Source: Huaxiibacter chinensis
GTDB lineage: Bacteria > Pseudomonadota > Gammaproteobacteria > Enterobacterales > Enterobacteriaceae
Assembly (NCBI RefSeq): GCF_022171985.1
Contig: NZ_JAJVHF010000001.1
Location: forward strand, 124,001-188,000
DNA: 64,000 nt
Direction: 5' to 3'
The number at the start of each line of letters is the position of its first letter. Position 1 is the first letter of the stretch. The position numbers were made by a program, and so were the translations under genes. The notes below the pieces were generated by a model that saw nothing but the letters and a program-made list of their open reading frames with translations, searched no databases and was not told where the DNA came from. This document shows, piece after piece, positions 19,220 to 28,243 of the stretch.

Positions 19220-19540
19220 ATGAAGAGAAGTGACGTAGACAAATTGATAGACGAGCTTATTGGTGAGGCCGTTCTTTCGCTACTGAAAGAGAACGGCCCC
19301 ATCAATACGCATGCCCTGGTGCAACGGTTAAGAAGTATGAAATCTCATGAAAAGGATCCAGAGCGGCGGGACGCCATTGGAAATGTTATCGCCGAAATTA
19401 ACGGCGGTGGCGGTGGATTTAAGCATTACCGGGCCGTTACCGAGAGAACGGAGCGAGAGGGATCTCAACGTGTAAAAAGTAACAATGTTGTGCCTCTGTT
19501 TAACACTGGAAAGCCCGTCGATCCGAAAAAAATACATTAA
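19220..19540 (+). CDS. ymgA: YmgA-like small protein
   Basis: 106 residues (E. coli YmgA 90). The pattern DELIGEAVLSLLK...LVQRLRSMKSHEKDPERRDAIGNVI and the C-terminal KKIH agree with recalled YmgA, including its K(K)INRIH-type end. The extra length is a Gly-rich and basic linker at about 65-95. Position between ycgZ and ariR supports the assignment. The ribosome site is weak. Confidence 0.75.
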   Translation: MKRSDVDKLIDELIGEAVLSLLKENGPINTHALVQRLRSMKSHEKDPERRDAIGNVIAEINGGGGGFKHYRAVTERTEREGSQRVKSNNVVPLFNTGKPVDPKKIH

Positions 19541-19576
19541 CAGCAACCTGCTACTTAACCAACACGGTGAGAATAA

Positions 19577-19855
19577 ATGAGACAGAATATTCAGGTTCAA
19601 CCCGAACTAAACAACGCCATTTTTGATAGCGCCCTTGCGGAGTATTTCCGTACGGCTGGCGATCGATTTGCAGATGAATCCGCCATTTTTTCAACGGCGG
19701 TACGTTGTGTTCTGGAATCTGAAGGGCATCTCTCGAATAAAGCGATTATTCTGTGGCTGATTCAGGCCCTGGAATCGACGGATGATGTGGTTCAGGCCGA
19801 TGTCATCCGCAAAACTCTGGAAATTGTGGTCGGTTACACTATGGATGATATTTAA
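19577..19855 (+). CDS. ariR: AriR (YmgB), acid-resistance and biofilm regulator
   Basis: 92 residues (E. coli 88). LAEYFRTAGD...ESAIFSTAV and KADVIRKTLEIVxxYTxDD-type end (here QADVIRKTLEIVVGYTMDDI) match recalled AriR. GGTGAG precedes the ATG. E. coli AriR is an all-helical dimer related to Hha. No ymgC follows; a 14-bp inverted repeat closes the group. Confidence 0.9.
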   Translation: MRQNIQVQPELNNAIFDSALAEYFRTAGDRFADESAIFSTAVRCVLESEGHLSNKAIILWLIQALESTDDVVQADVIRKTLEIVVGYTMDDI

Positions 19856-19879
19856 TCGCTTATCGTGTGGATGTTGCTG

Positions 19880-19923
19880 GCGTGTCATCGTCATAACTGT
19901 CGAACTTAATGACGATGACACGC
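19880..19923. terminator. 14-bp inverted repeat after ariR
   Basis: GCGTGTCATCGTCA (19880-19893) and its exact complement at 19910-19923, loop 16 bases. No adjacent T run; probably a transcript-end or RNA-stabilising hairpin. Confidence 0.55.
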
Positions 19924-19967
19924 AGGCTTTCTCACCCTTCCCCTTTTAAATCAATGACCTGATGAAG

Positions 19968-19983
19968 TGGCATGAATTCTGCT
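19968..19983 (+). promoter_or_regulatory. sigma-54-type promoter before the Cys-type fdhF
   Basis: TGGCATGAATTCTGCT places GG and GC exactly 10 bases apart, as in the -24/-12 consensus TGGCACG-N4-TTGC. It lies 64 bases before the start. E. coli fdhF is sigma-54 and FhlA dependent; no FhlA site was found here. Confidence 0.55.
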
Positions 19984-20046
19984 TAATTCATGTTTCGAGA
20001 CTGGTGTTCCAGTTACCCGCTTCATTTCTTAACAGGTCTGTTATTG

Positions 20047-22197
20047 ATGAAAAAAGTCGCAAGCGTCTGCCCTTATTGCGGTGCAGGCTGTAAATTAAAC
20101 CTTATCGTAGAAAACAACCGCATTGTCCGTGCCGAAGCCGCCCACGGCGTGACCAACCAGGGAACCTTGTGCCTTAAAGGCTTTTACGGTTGGGACTTCC
20201 TTAACGATACCCGCTTACTCACCCCTCGCCTCACCCAGCCCATGATCCGCTACCACAAAGGCGACAAATTAACCCCGGTTACCTGGGAAGAAGCCATTCG
20301 GTATACCGCCAGTAAACTCCAGGCGATCAAGGATCAACACGGTCCCCGCGCCATCATGACCACAGGGTCGTCTCGTGGCACAGGCAATGAGACCAACTAT
20401 GTGATGCAAAAATTTGCCCGCGCGGTGCTGAAAACCAATAACGTCGATTGCTGCGCCCGCGTTTGCCACGGGCCGTCCGTCGCCGGGTTGCAGGAGACGC
20501 TCGGCAACGGCGCGATGAGTAATTCCATCAACGACATCGAAAATTCGAAATGCTTACTGGTGTTTGGCTATAACTGCGCGGATTCACATCCTATTGTCGC
20601 CCGTCGCGTCATTAAAGCCCGGCAAAACGGCGCGAAAATCATCGTCTGCGATCCCCGCCGTATCGAAACAGCACGCATTGCCGATCAGCATTTGCAGTTG
20701 AACAACGGCAGCAATATGGCGCTGGTGAATGCCTTTGGCTACGTCCTGCTGGAAGAGGAACTTTACGACAAAAACTATGTAGCACGCTTTACCGAGGGGT
20801 TAAGTGAATACCGGAAACAGGTTGAAGATTACGCGCCGGAAAAAGTGGAATATCTGACCGGCGTTCCCGCACACGAGGTGCGTCAGGCGATGCGCACCTT
20901 CGCTGCGGCTCCGTCCGCCACGGTGATGTGGGGGATGGGCGTGACGCAGTTTGGACAGGCGGTCGATGTGGTCAAAGGCTTGTCCAGTCTGGCGCTATTG
21001 ACCGGGAACCTGGGGCGGCCTGCCGTCGGCGTAGGCCCGGTACGCGGGCAAAATAACGTTCAGGGTGCCTGCGATATGGGCGTCTTACCCAATATGTTTC
21101 CGGGGTATCAGAACGTGACCGATGCCCGCGTCCGGGCGAAATTCGCCGATGCCTGGCAAATCGATGTCAATACCATGGACGATCGGGTCGGTACGCGCAT
21201 TACCGAAGTGCCTCATCTGGCGCTGGAAGGAAAAATCAAAGCCTATTACATCATGGGGGAAGATCCGCTTCAGACCGAGGCCGATTTGGGTCTGGTTCGC
21301 CGCGGTTTTGACGCGCTCGAGTTTGTCGTGGTTCAGGATATCTTTATGACTAAAACCGCCGAAGTCGCAGACGTGCTTTTACCCGCCACCTCCTGGGGAG
21401 AACACGGCGGCGTCTTTACCTGTGCAGACAGGGGATTTCAGCGGTTTGGCAAAGCCATCGAGGCCAGCGGCAACGTGAAAAGGGACTGGGAGATTATCAG
21501 CCTGCTGGCAAGCGAGATGGGGTATCCGATGCATTATGACTCTGACCAGCAAATCTGGGATGAAATGCGCGAACTTTGTCCGCTCTTTTATGGCGTTACC
21601 TACCAGAAAATGGGTGAGATGGGGCACGTTCAGTGGCCATGCCCTACGCTCGATCACCCCGGCACGCCATATCTGTACAAAGAGAATCAGTTCGATACGC
21701 CAGACGGTAAGGGCCAGCTGTTCGCCGCCCCCTGGCGAGCGCCTGCCGAAGTCCCGGATGCTGATTACCCTCTGGTGCTCTGTACCGTGCGCGAGGTCGG
21801 TCATTACAGCTGTCGTTCGATGACCGGCAACTGTGCCGCGCTGCAAAGCCTGGCAGATGAGCCAGGTCGCGTGCAGATAAGCCCGGCAGATGCGGAAAAA
21901 CTCGGCATTGCTGAAGGCCAGCTCGTCTGGGTGCGGTCGCGACGCGGGAAAGTGATCACGCGCGCCAGCCTGAGCGAACGTATTAATACAGGTGCGGTGT
22001 ATATGACCTATCAGTGGTGGATTGGTGCCTGTAACGAACTGACGCAGGATAATCTCGATCCCACATCCAAAACGCCTGAAACCAAATACTGCGCGGTGAA
22101 TATCGAGGCGATCAACGACCAGCGCTGGGCGGAAGATTACGCCGCTAACGCCTATCAGTCGATGAAGACGCGCCTAATCAGTGCCGTAAACGTATAA
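20047..22197 (+). CDS. formate dehydrogenase H paralogue with Cys140 in place of selenocysteine
   Basis: A 716-residue molybdopterin oxidoreductase close to E. coli FdhF (715). The N-terminal 4Fe-4S ligands are Cys8, Cys11, Cys15 and Cys42. At the selenocysteine position of FdhF (residue 140, CCARV-U-HGPS) this gene has TGC (20464-20466), giving CCARVCHGPS; the adjacent His141 and the rest of the active-site region are kept. The ATG at 20047 gives MKKVASVCPYC as in FdhF; the longer frame to 19990 would include the promoter. No hyc or hyf hydrogenase gene is near. Formate oxidation is inferred; Cys forms are generally slower. Confidence 0.88.
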   Translation: MKKVASVCPYCGAGCKLNLIVENNRIVRAEAAHGVTNQGTLCLKGFYGWDFLNDTRLLTPRLTQPMIRYHKGDKLTPVTWEEAIRYTASKLQAIKDQHGPRAIMTTGSSRGTGNETNYVMQKFARAVLKTNNVDCCARVCHGPSVAGLQETLGNGAMSNSINDIENSKCLLVFGYNCADSHPIVARRVIKARQNGAKIIVCDPRRIETARIADQHLQLNNGSNMALVNAFGYVLLEEELYDKNYVARFTEGLSEYRKQVEDYAPEKVEYLTGVPAHEVRQAMRTFAAAPSATVMWGMGVTQFGQAVDVVKGLSSLALLTGNLGRPAVGVGPVRGQNNVQGACDMGVLPNMFPGYQNVTDARVRAKFADAWQIDVNTMDDRVGTRITEVPHLALEGKIKAYYIMGEDPLQTEADLGLVRRGFDALEFVVVQDIFMTKTAEVADVLLPATSWGEHGGVFTCADRGFQRFGKAIEASGNVKRDWEIISLLASEMGYPMHYDSDQQIWDEMRELCPLFYGVTYQKMGEMGHVQWPCPTLDHPGTPYLYKENQFDTPDGKGQLFAAPWRAPAEVPDADYPLVLCTVREVGHYSCRSMTGNCAALQSLADEPGRVQISPADAEKLGIAEGQLVWVRSRRGKVITRASLSERINTGAVYMTYQWWIGACNELTQDNLDPTSKTPETKYCAVNIEAINDQRWAEDYAANAYQSMKTRLISAVNV

Positions 22198-22206
22198 CTC
22201 TCCCGG

Positions 22207-22230
22207 GGCTCGCAGCGGCGAGCCTTTTTT
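22207..22230 (+). terminator. terminator of the Cys-type fdhF
   Basis: Stem GGCTCGC/GCGAGCC, loop AGCG, six Ts. Confidence 0.9.
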
Positions 22231-22236
22231 ACAGAC

Positions 22237-22866
22237 CTAAAGATAATGGTGAAAGAACTGGCACCCGGTGTTTTTCTCCCTCTGCCGATGCATGAACTGA
22301 TGTAATTCGTAATCACTCTGCAAGTCAAACTTCTGCATGACCTTGTACTTATGATTAAAAACCGTTTTGGCATCGATCGTCATCGCTTCGGCAATCTGCT
22401 CTATGGCATGGCCTTTTAACAGACGGGCCATTACCCGCGCCTGCTGCGCGGAGAGGGTTTTATGCGGACATTCTGCGCACGACGGTATTTGTGGCGGGCT
22501 TGCCCGCTGCTGCACGGCAAGCCAGGCGGCACGCAGCGCGTCGCCGGTGTCGGCGGGCGAAATCCGTCGGGGCAGTAAAAGCATATCGCGATGACAAATC
22601 GGCAAAGCGGAAGGCGTAGTCTCTTTGCGATCCACAAAGCCAATCACCAGACGCCTCTTTTGCGCACGGAGTTCGGGTCTGCACACCAGATGCTCCCCAT
22701 GACATAACGAGAGAATAATGACATCGGCACGCTCACACTGCGCCAGGGTCATATCAGAATGAATTTGAATCGTTTCGTTAAACGCGTTCTGAAAGAGATC
22801 GGAAAGTAAATACGCGACACCATGACGAAAATAGACGTCCGGCTCACGAAACAAAATAGTGATCAT
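22237..22866 (-). CDS. LuxR-type transcriptional regulator at the end of the fimbrial operon
   Basis: About 209 residues. The C-terminal third is a LuxR/GerE helix-turn-helix (LSAQQARVMARLLKGHAIEQIAEAM, KTVFNHKYKVMQKF). The N-terminal half looks like a receiver fold without a phosphoacceptor Asp: the strand that should end in Asp reads VIILSLCH. So it is probably not phosphorylated. The start is uncertain: ATG at 22866 (MITILFREPD) is chosen, 22878 is equally possible, and 22920 less likely. It follows the last fimbrial subunit by about 60 bases on the same strand, so fimbrial control is the likely role (inference). Confidence 0.7.
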   Translation of the reverse strand: MITILFREPDVYFRHGVAYLLSDLFQNAFNETIQIHSDMTLAQCERADVIILSLCHGEHLVCRPELRAQKRRLVIGFVDRKETTPSALPICHRDMLLLPRRISPADTGDALRAAWLAVQQRASPPQIPSCAECPHKTLSAQQARVMARLLKGHAIEQIAEAMTIDAKTVFNHKYKVMQKFDLQSDYELHQFMHRQREKNTGCQFFHHYL

Positions 22867-22926
22867 TATTGTACCCATGTCATAAAGGTCATCGCGTCCC
22901 GGATAACTCCCGACGCACAATCAGAC

Positions 22927-23439
22927 TTAGTTGTACTGCATCGTCAGCAGCACTACGCTGCGCAGGCTGCCGGGCATGGGGTGTCCAGCCGCTGAATAGA
23001 CAAATGCCTGCACCGGCATCGCAGCGGTTCTGTCAGGCAGAACCTGTTGAGTCATGCTTGAACCACTGCCTTTCATTGCACCTGTGCCGGAATCGCGAAT
23101 TCCGACAGCGACATTCGTCGCCGTTCCGTTATTTTGATAGTAATCGACGCCCGCGATGGGATCCTGATTACCGGTAAACGTCACCGTAACCTGCGAGGTC
23201 CCTGCCGGGCAGGCGCTAAACAACAGCGTAAAATTCACCGGCTGCGAAACGGAACCCGCCTGCACCATGTTGCTTGCCTGAATATCGCCAAGATCAACAT
23301 CCAGCTGGTTAATACCGCCGTTAAACTGGCAAGGCGAGGCGACGATATTTCCCGTCACGTTAAGGTTGACGCGCTCAGCCGCCTGAAGAGAAGCAATCAG
23401 TACAGGGGTAAAAAGCCAGCTGTATTTCCAGAGCGTCAT
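22927..23439 (-). CDS. minor fimbrial subunit
   Basis: 170-residue pilin-domain protein with a signal peptide (ends near LQA). The paired Cys of type 1 pilins are present (SPCQFN and FSACPAG), and the C-terminal beta strand with the penultimate Tyr (LLTMQYN) fits a chaperone-bound subunit. Similar in layout to the major subunit. Fifth gene of the operon. Confidence 0.85.
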   Translation of the reverse strand: MTLWKYSWLFTPVLIASLQAAERVNLNVTGNIVASPCQFNGGINQLDVDLGDIQASNMVQAGSVSQPVNFTLLFSACPAGTSQVTVTFTGNQDPIAGVDYYQNNGTATNVAVGIRDSGTGAMKGSGSSMTQQVLPDRTAAMPVQAFVYSAAGHPMPGSLRSVVLLTMQYN

Positions 23440-23450
23440 ATTCTTCGTCC

Positions 23451-24410
23451 CTATTGATACGTAAGATTTAGCGTGGCTGATGCATTGGCAGTACCCGGCG
23501 TGACTTCCGTTTGCGTTTGGTAGTATCGGGCGGTGAGGGGCAATGACTCCTGCCCACCCGTTGAGAGTTTCAGGACGATTCGATTGTTCAGCTCAAGAGG
23601 AACATCGTTATACAGAAGCTGCACGCCCACGCCTTTCGCCACCCCTTCATTTCCCTGTCCGGTCAACGCCAGCACGCTGGAGGTTTCAACATCGGGGTTC
23701 TGAATACCTGACAGGCTAATATTGATATTTGCCCCTGCATCGCAATCCAGTCCCAGATTCTGGGTGTTCCCCCCCTGCCGGGGGACAGTACCGATAACAT
23801 CGCTAAACGTGTCGACCAGCACATCGCCAATGGGAAAGGTCAGAGAAGGCGTCATAATCGAACAGGCAACGGGGACGATAGCGTTATTGCCGGTTAAATC
23901 TAGTTGCGCGAAGGTCACACCATCTTCCAGACTTTTAAAATAAACCAGCGTGCCGGAAGTGAGAATGCCGCCTTTAACCGGCGCGCTGGAGGTTTTTATC
24001 AATTCAATCGTGAACGGTGTGTTCGCTGCCCCGGATGTCATAGGGTTGGTTTTCACATAGGGTACAACCATGTTTCTTAAGGTATCGCGTATACGAATAC
24101 CTATTCCAGGCACGTTGGTTTCATAGATGCTTTGATTGAGTGCCGACGACAGCGTGAACAGCGCAGGTGCCGTGCTCCATGACCACACCACGTCACACTG
24201 ATACAACTGATTCGTCGCATTGGACACGTTCGCTGGCGTCGTCGCAATAACGCTCCCCACTGGCGTATCTCGTTGAACGTAGACGGTGCCTATGGTGACA
24301 GCAGCGGTCGTATAGCTGTTATTCCAGGTATACCCACAGGCCGCGTTTACGCGGGTCGACCCGACCCAGGCGGTAATCAATAACATCGTGAATAAAACTA
24401 TTTTCATCAT
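23451..24410 (-). CDS. fimbrial tip adhesin, two-domain
   Basis: 319 residues with a signal peptide ending at VNA-ACGYTW. The first 160 or so residues form a FimH-like receptor-binding region with Cys pairs; the remainder is a pilin domain (ACSIMTPSLTFPIGDV ... ASATLNLTYQ). Length and position after the usher fit a tip adhesin. Receptor unknown. An alternative start one codon later is possible. Confidence 0.8.
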   Translation of the reverse strand: MMKIVLFTMLLITAWVGSTRVNAACGYTWNNSYTTAAVTIGTVYVQRDTPVGSVIATTPANVSNATNQLYQCDVVWSWSTAPALFTLSSALNQSIYETNVPGIGIRIRDTLRNMVVPYVKTNPMTSGAANTPFTIELIKTSSAPVKGGILTSGTLVYFKSLEDGVTFAQLDLTGNNAIVPVACSIMTPSLTFPIGDVLVDTFSDVIGTVPRQGGNTQNLGLDCDAGANINISLSGIQNPDVETSSVLALTGQGNEGVAKGVGVQLLYNDVPLELNNRIVLKLSTGGQESLPLTARYYQTQTEVTPGTANASATLNLTYQ

Positions 24411-24423
24411 CTTACGCTCTGAA

Positions 24424-26943
24424 TTACTGACAGGAGGCGCTCAGGCGATACAGGCCATTTGAGGCCAACGCCTGAGAAAGAGAGACGTTCGCATCGCACT
24501 GGGCTTCCGGTTGTTGGCCCCATTGAGCATGGAGCTGACTTCGCTCCGGCATCCCTGTCAGAAACACCTGCCCGTTATCTCCTGCGATGAAAGTCTGATC
24601 GGCAGACTGCCCCGACAGGGTGACCAGCGTCCCAAAGGGAAGCGGCGTTCCATCTTTACGTTTAAGCGTCAACAGAACACGCATTCCAATACTGGTGTCG
24701 TAGCGGGCGACGACCATCGCCCCGCGTGTGGGAATAACCGTCTGGCGGGTCAATGTCAGTTCGACATTTTCTGGCAGGGTCTCGGTTAACAACGCCACAT
24801 CATTTTTCCGGTAGGGGGTAAGGTTGCTGGCTACGGTATAGCCGCGCCAGTCGGTCCGCATCCCGTTCTGGTTTTGAATACTGACCCCTTTCGCGCCCGG
24901 CGCTTTCACCAGAACGTTGGTCTCTCCCAGCGCCTGTGAAAGCGTGACGCCGTCCGCATGGGCCACCACCCCACCCTGCACGCCGTAATTGAACCGCTCG
25001 CTGTACGGGTCATAGCTGTAACCGGCGTTCACCCCGGCGTAGGTTCCCTTATAGTCGGCATTAAGCATGCCAACGTAACCCGTGCCCTGCGTACTGTATC
25101 CTTGCTGGAGGTTCCAGTTGAGCGCGTTAGTCTCAAGCGCGGTTCCATTCAGACCCAGCGTGTGTGTCGTCCCGTTGCTTTTGCTGGTATTCATGCTGTA
25201 GCTGACCCACGTTTGTGGCAGGAATTTATCCAGCGGTACGCTAACGTTGATAGCCAACAGACGATCGTGATCGTTTCGCGACGACGATCCTGTGCCTCCG
25301 GGACTGCCGTTTTGACTGTCGGTATAGGTCACCCCATAACTGATGCTGCGCCAGTCGTTGTTATATCCCAGGCTTAATGACTGCATCGGCTTTGCCGAAT
25401 TCCAGTAGTCCTCTTTCACGACACTGAACGAAAGCGATCCGGCCCCACGCCCTAACGACTGGCTCAAGGTCAGCTCTGCGCGATTGCGTCGGCGTTCGAT
25501 GTCAGGGTTCTTGCTCCCGACAGTATCCAGAACCTCCTGCATTCCGTAGTAACCTCGCGTGGAATAGCGATAACCGGCGACAGAAATGTTCGTACCGGTA
25601 TGGGTGAAATTCTTACTGTAACGAGCCCGCCAGGATTGCCCCGACGAGGCAGGTTGCGCCTGCGGTGTGGACCATGCCTGAATCACATCAACGGATACGG
25701 CCCCCGCATCGCCCATGTTTTTGCCGATCCCAGCCGCCATGGAACGGTACGTGTCCGCCCCCTGGCCGCCGGTATAAACGGTAAAGCCATGCGGCAAGCC
25801 ATAGATGCCGGTTAGCTGTGCGAACGGCGTTTTCTCTGCGTCACGGTTATACGAACGGTATTGCCCCGCCGTCAGCGCGTATCTGAGCCGACCTTCACGC
25901 TGCAGCACCGGCAGCGAGGCGAATGGCACGGTGAAATGCTGTTCGCTGCCGTCGGCCTCTTTCACGGTCACCTCCAGATCGCCCGCGCCGCCGGTTGGAT
26001 ACATATCGCGGATTTCAAACGCACCGGGCGCCACATAGCTCTGGTAAATCTGATAACCGTTCTGGCGAATCACCACCTGCGCCTGAGAGCGGGCTATTCC
26101 GCGCACTACCGGCGCATAGCCTTTCATCGACTCCGGCAGCATGTCGTCGTCAGACGCCAGCTGAATGCCGCGAAACGGCATACTGTCGAAGACGTCAGAC
26201 GGGGCGCTGCTGTCGCCCAGCGTAAGCAGTCCCTTCAGCGGGATGACCGTACGCTGAAGATAGGTGTAGACGGTATCCCACTGGTCCTGGCCGCTCTCGT
26301 CCCGGCTCCAGGTACTGTAATTGCGCAACCGCCAGGGCCCGAGGTTGATGCCGGGCCGCAGATTCGCATACTGGCTCTGGACCGTCGCCGCACCGTTTCG
26401 CGGCAACGTGGTGGCGCCGCTCAGGCTGTAGTTAAGCAATGCCGCAGCAATACCTTCATCCCACATCGCGGGTGGCACGGCATCCCTCGCCTGTGACTGC
26501 ATGGCGGCCTGGGGAATGCTGAGGGTCAGCCTCTGCGCTGCAAAATCAAACTCACTCAGCGCCTGCGGTATAGCGTCGAGCCGGGCACAGGCATGCCCCG
26601 GCACGACGAGACCCGTAAACAGCGCGGTTTTCACGCCCCACTGCGCCAGTTGTTCCGTGCTCAGACAGGGCGTTAGCGTCGGTGTGCCGTCGGTATTGTT
26701 ACCGGCGTCAAAAGTGACGTCGGTGGTTTCCTGGAGCTGGTTGTTCAGCACAATGTCAACACGGTAAGTGCCGGGCGGCTGGGTTCCCCTTTCGAAAGCG
26801 GACAAATCAACCTGCCCGCCACGAGGATTATCCAGCTCTATCAGCTCGGCATTAAACGTTTCTGAGGCACACTCAAAGGGCGTGGTTAACGCCGGAGTCA
26901 TGACAACAGCCAGCCATCCAGAGAGTATTTTTCGCTTTCCCAT
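24424..26943 (-). CDS. fimbrial outer-membrane usher
   Basis: 839 residues of the FimD/PapC family. Signal peptide, N-terminal domain (FNAELIELDNPRGGQVDLSAFERG), long beta-barrel with the plug region, and C-terminal domains closing with ANGLYRLSASCQ-type end and a Cys pair. It receives chaperone-subunit complexes and secretes the fibre. 34 bases after the chaperone stop, 13 before the adhesin. Confidence 0.93.
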   Translation of the reverse strand: MGKRKILSGWLAVVMTPALTTPFECASETFNAELIELDNPRGGQVDLSAFERGTQPPGTYRVDIVLNNQLQETTDVTFDAGNNTDGTPTLTPCLSTEQLAQWGVKTALFTGLVVPGHACARLDAIPQALSEFDFAAQRLTLSIPQAAMQSQARDAVPPAMWDEGIAAALLNYSLSGATTLPRNGAATVQSQYANLRPGINLGPWRLRNYSTWSRDESGQDQWDTVYTYLQRTVIPLKGLLTLGDSSAPSDVFDSMPFRGIQLASDDDMLPESMKGYAPVVRGIARSQAQVVIRQNGYQIYQSYVAPGAFEIRDMYPTGGAGDLEVTVKEADGSEQHFTVPFASLPVLQREGRLRYALTAGQYRSYNRDAEKTPFAQLTGIYGLPHGFTVYTGGQGADTYRSMAAGIGKNMGDAGAVSVDVIQAWSTPQAQPASSGQSWRARYSKNFTHTGTNISVAGYRYSTRGYYGMQEVLDTVGSKNPDIERRRNRAELTLSQSLGRGAGSLSFSVVKEDYWNSAKPMQSLSLGYNNDWRSISYGVTYTDSQNGSPGGTGSSSRNDHDRLLAINVSVPLDKFLPQTWVSYSMNTSKSNGTTHTLGLNGTALETNALNWNLQQGYSTQGTGYVGMLNADYKGTYAGVNAGYSYDPYSERFNYGVQGGVVAHADGVTLSQALGETNVLVKAPGAKGVSIQNQNGMRTDWRGYTVASNLTPYRKNDVALLTETLPENVELTLTRQTVIPTRGAMVVARYDTSIGMRVLLTLKRKDGTPLPFGTLVTLSGQSADQTFIAGDNGQVFLTGMPERSQLHAQWGQQPEAQCDANVSLSQALASNGLYRLSASCQ

Positions 26944-26977
26944 CTCATTATTTTCTTCAACGGGGGAGACCTTTGGC

Positions 26978-27655
26978 CTACAGACTGGCGCGATGTTCGG
27001 CCCCCGTGCTGCCGAAATCGTTGATCAATTTAAAACTGAGCGAACCGCGGGGATGTCCCTTTGGCAGGCTGAAGGATGCCGTTGCGCCGGGTAAGACATA
27101 GGTTGCATCCTCAACCTTGTTATTACCGATGCGCACCTCGTTAAAATTCATCACAAACCGCCCTGGATTGGAGACCAGCAGGCGATCCCCGCTCACCTTC
27201 CAGGTTAATTTGTCCGCCTCCTCTTCAGGGAGTGATCCCGCTAAACCCGCCGGGCGATAAATTAATTTAATCCGCGTTTTCACGGCTATTTGCAGCGTGT
27301 TTTGTTTTTGGCTCGCTGAGGGTATCGCTTTTATATTCAGCCAGAATAAACTCTCTTTTTGTTGCGGTAGCGAATCCGTCATCACAATGCGTTCAACGTT
27401 CTGCTGACCTTTATCCAGACGATAAAGCGGTGGCGTGATAATAAACGGCACGTTTTCCGACCCACCGTTTGCGCTTTCCATCCACGACTGAATTAAATAA
27501 GCAGCATTGTCCGGATTATTAATATTCAGGGAGGCCTCTTTTTTATGGCCGTCAAATATCACGCGCGTCCCGCCGATAATGACACCTGCGCGAGCGCTGC
27601 CGAACAGCGTCGCAAAAATGGCCGTTATACACAGCACATAATGAATAAATCGCAT
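26978..27655 (-). CDS. periplasmic fimbrial chaperone
   Basis: 225 residues, FimC/PapD type: signal peptide ending SARA, GVIIGGTRVIFDG, LLVSNPGRFVMNF and the F1/G1 region. Residues corresponding to the subunit-anchoring Arg (GTRV) and Lys (near KTRIKLIYRP) are present. Stabilises subunits by donor-strand complementation. Confidence 0.92.
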   Translation of the reverse strand: MRFIHYVLCITAIFATLFGSARAGVIIGGTRVIFDGHKKEASLNINNPDNAAYLIQSWMESANGGSENVPFIITPPLYRLDKGQQNVERIVMTDSLPQQKESLFWLNIKAIPSASQKQNTLQIAVKTRIKLIYRPAGLAGSLPEEEADKLTWKVSGDRLLVSNPGRFVMNFNEVRIGNNKVEDATYVLPGATASFSLPKGHPRGSLSFKLINDFGSTGAEHRASL

Positions 27656-27712
27656 AACAGACCCCGGAGGTCAGACGGAGCCATTACCTGCGCCGTCTGA
27701 CGGATGACGTGA

Positions 27713-28243
27713 TTAATTGTAAACGACAGAGAAATTGGCCACGGAGTTTGCCGTACCGGCGGTAACTGCCGCAGCCGTGGATTGATACTGCGCGTAGAAA
27801 TTCAGGGCATTGTCCTGCGTGCTGCTCAGTAAATAACGGTAACCATTGCTTCCGTGCAGCGGGAGATCCGCTTTATCTGCAGACATCAGGTTAATCGCCA
27901 CGCCGGTTGCCGCATTCAGCGAAGCGTTATCGATGGCAAGCAGGTTCGGGTTAGACGGGTCCGGCGTCCCGTCAAAACGCACCTGTGCCGCATTCACGCC
28001 CGGCGGACAGTTCTTCAGGACAATCTGGAAAGGCTTCGCTGCGGCACGTGCGCCCGCCGCGGGGAATTCTGTTTTATAGATATCGCCCAGCGTGACCACC
28101 TGATTCTGCGAACCCACGTCGACATCACAGGCGCTGTCCAGGATATTGCCATTAAAATTAACCGTGCCGGCGGCGGCAAAGGCCTGTGACATTGAGACGA
28201 CGACCGTTGCCGCCACAATGGTTGTGAGCATATTCTTCTTCAT
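27713..28243 (-). CDS. major fimbrial subunit, type 1 pilin family
   Basis: 176 residues: signal peptide ending AFA, mature AAGTVNFNGNILDSACDVD with the first pilin Cys, second Cys in LKNCPPG, and C-terminal NSVANFSVVYN. First gene of the operon and separated from the chaperone by a 57-base gap, typical of the abundant rod subunit. The operon order (major subunit, chaperone, usher, adhesin, minor subunit, regulator) places it in the gamma1-type chaperone-usher group (inference). Confidence 0.9.
   Translation of the reverse strand: MKKNMLTTIVAATVVVSMSQAFAAAGTVNFNGNILDSACDVDVGSQNQVVTLGDIYKTEFPAAGARAAAKPFQIVLKNCPPGVNAAQVRFDGTPDPSNPNLLAIDNASLNAATGVAINLMSADKADLPLHGSNGYRYLLSSTQDNALNFYAQYQSTAAAVTAGTANSVANFSVVYN

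Noticed and set aside
20464-20466. Selenocysteine codon in the formate dehydrogenase
   Set aside because: The base triplet is TGC, not TGA, and the frame is open without recoding.
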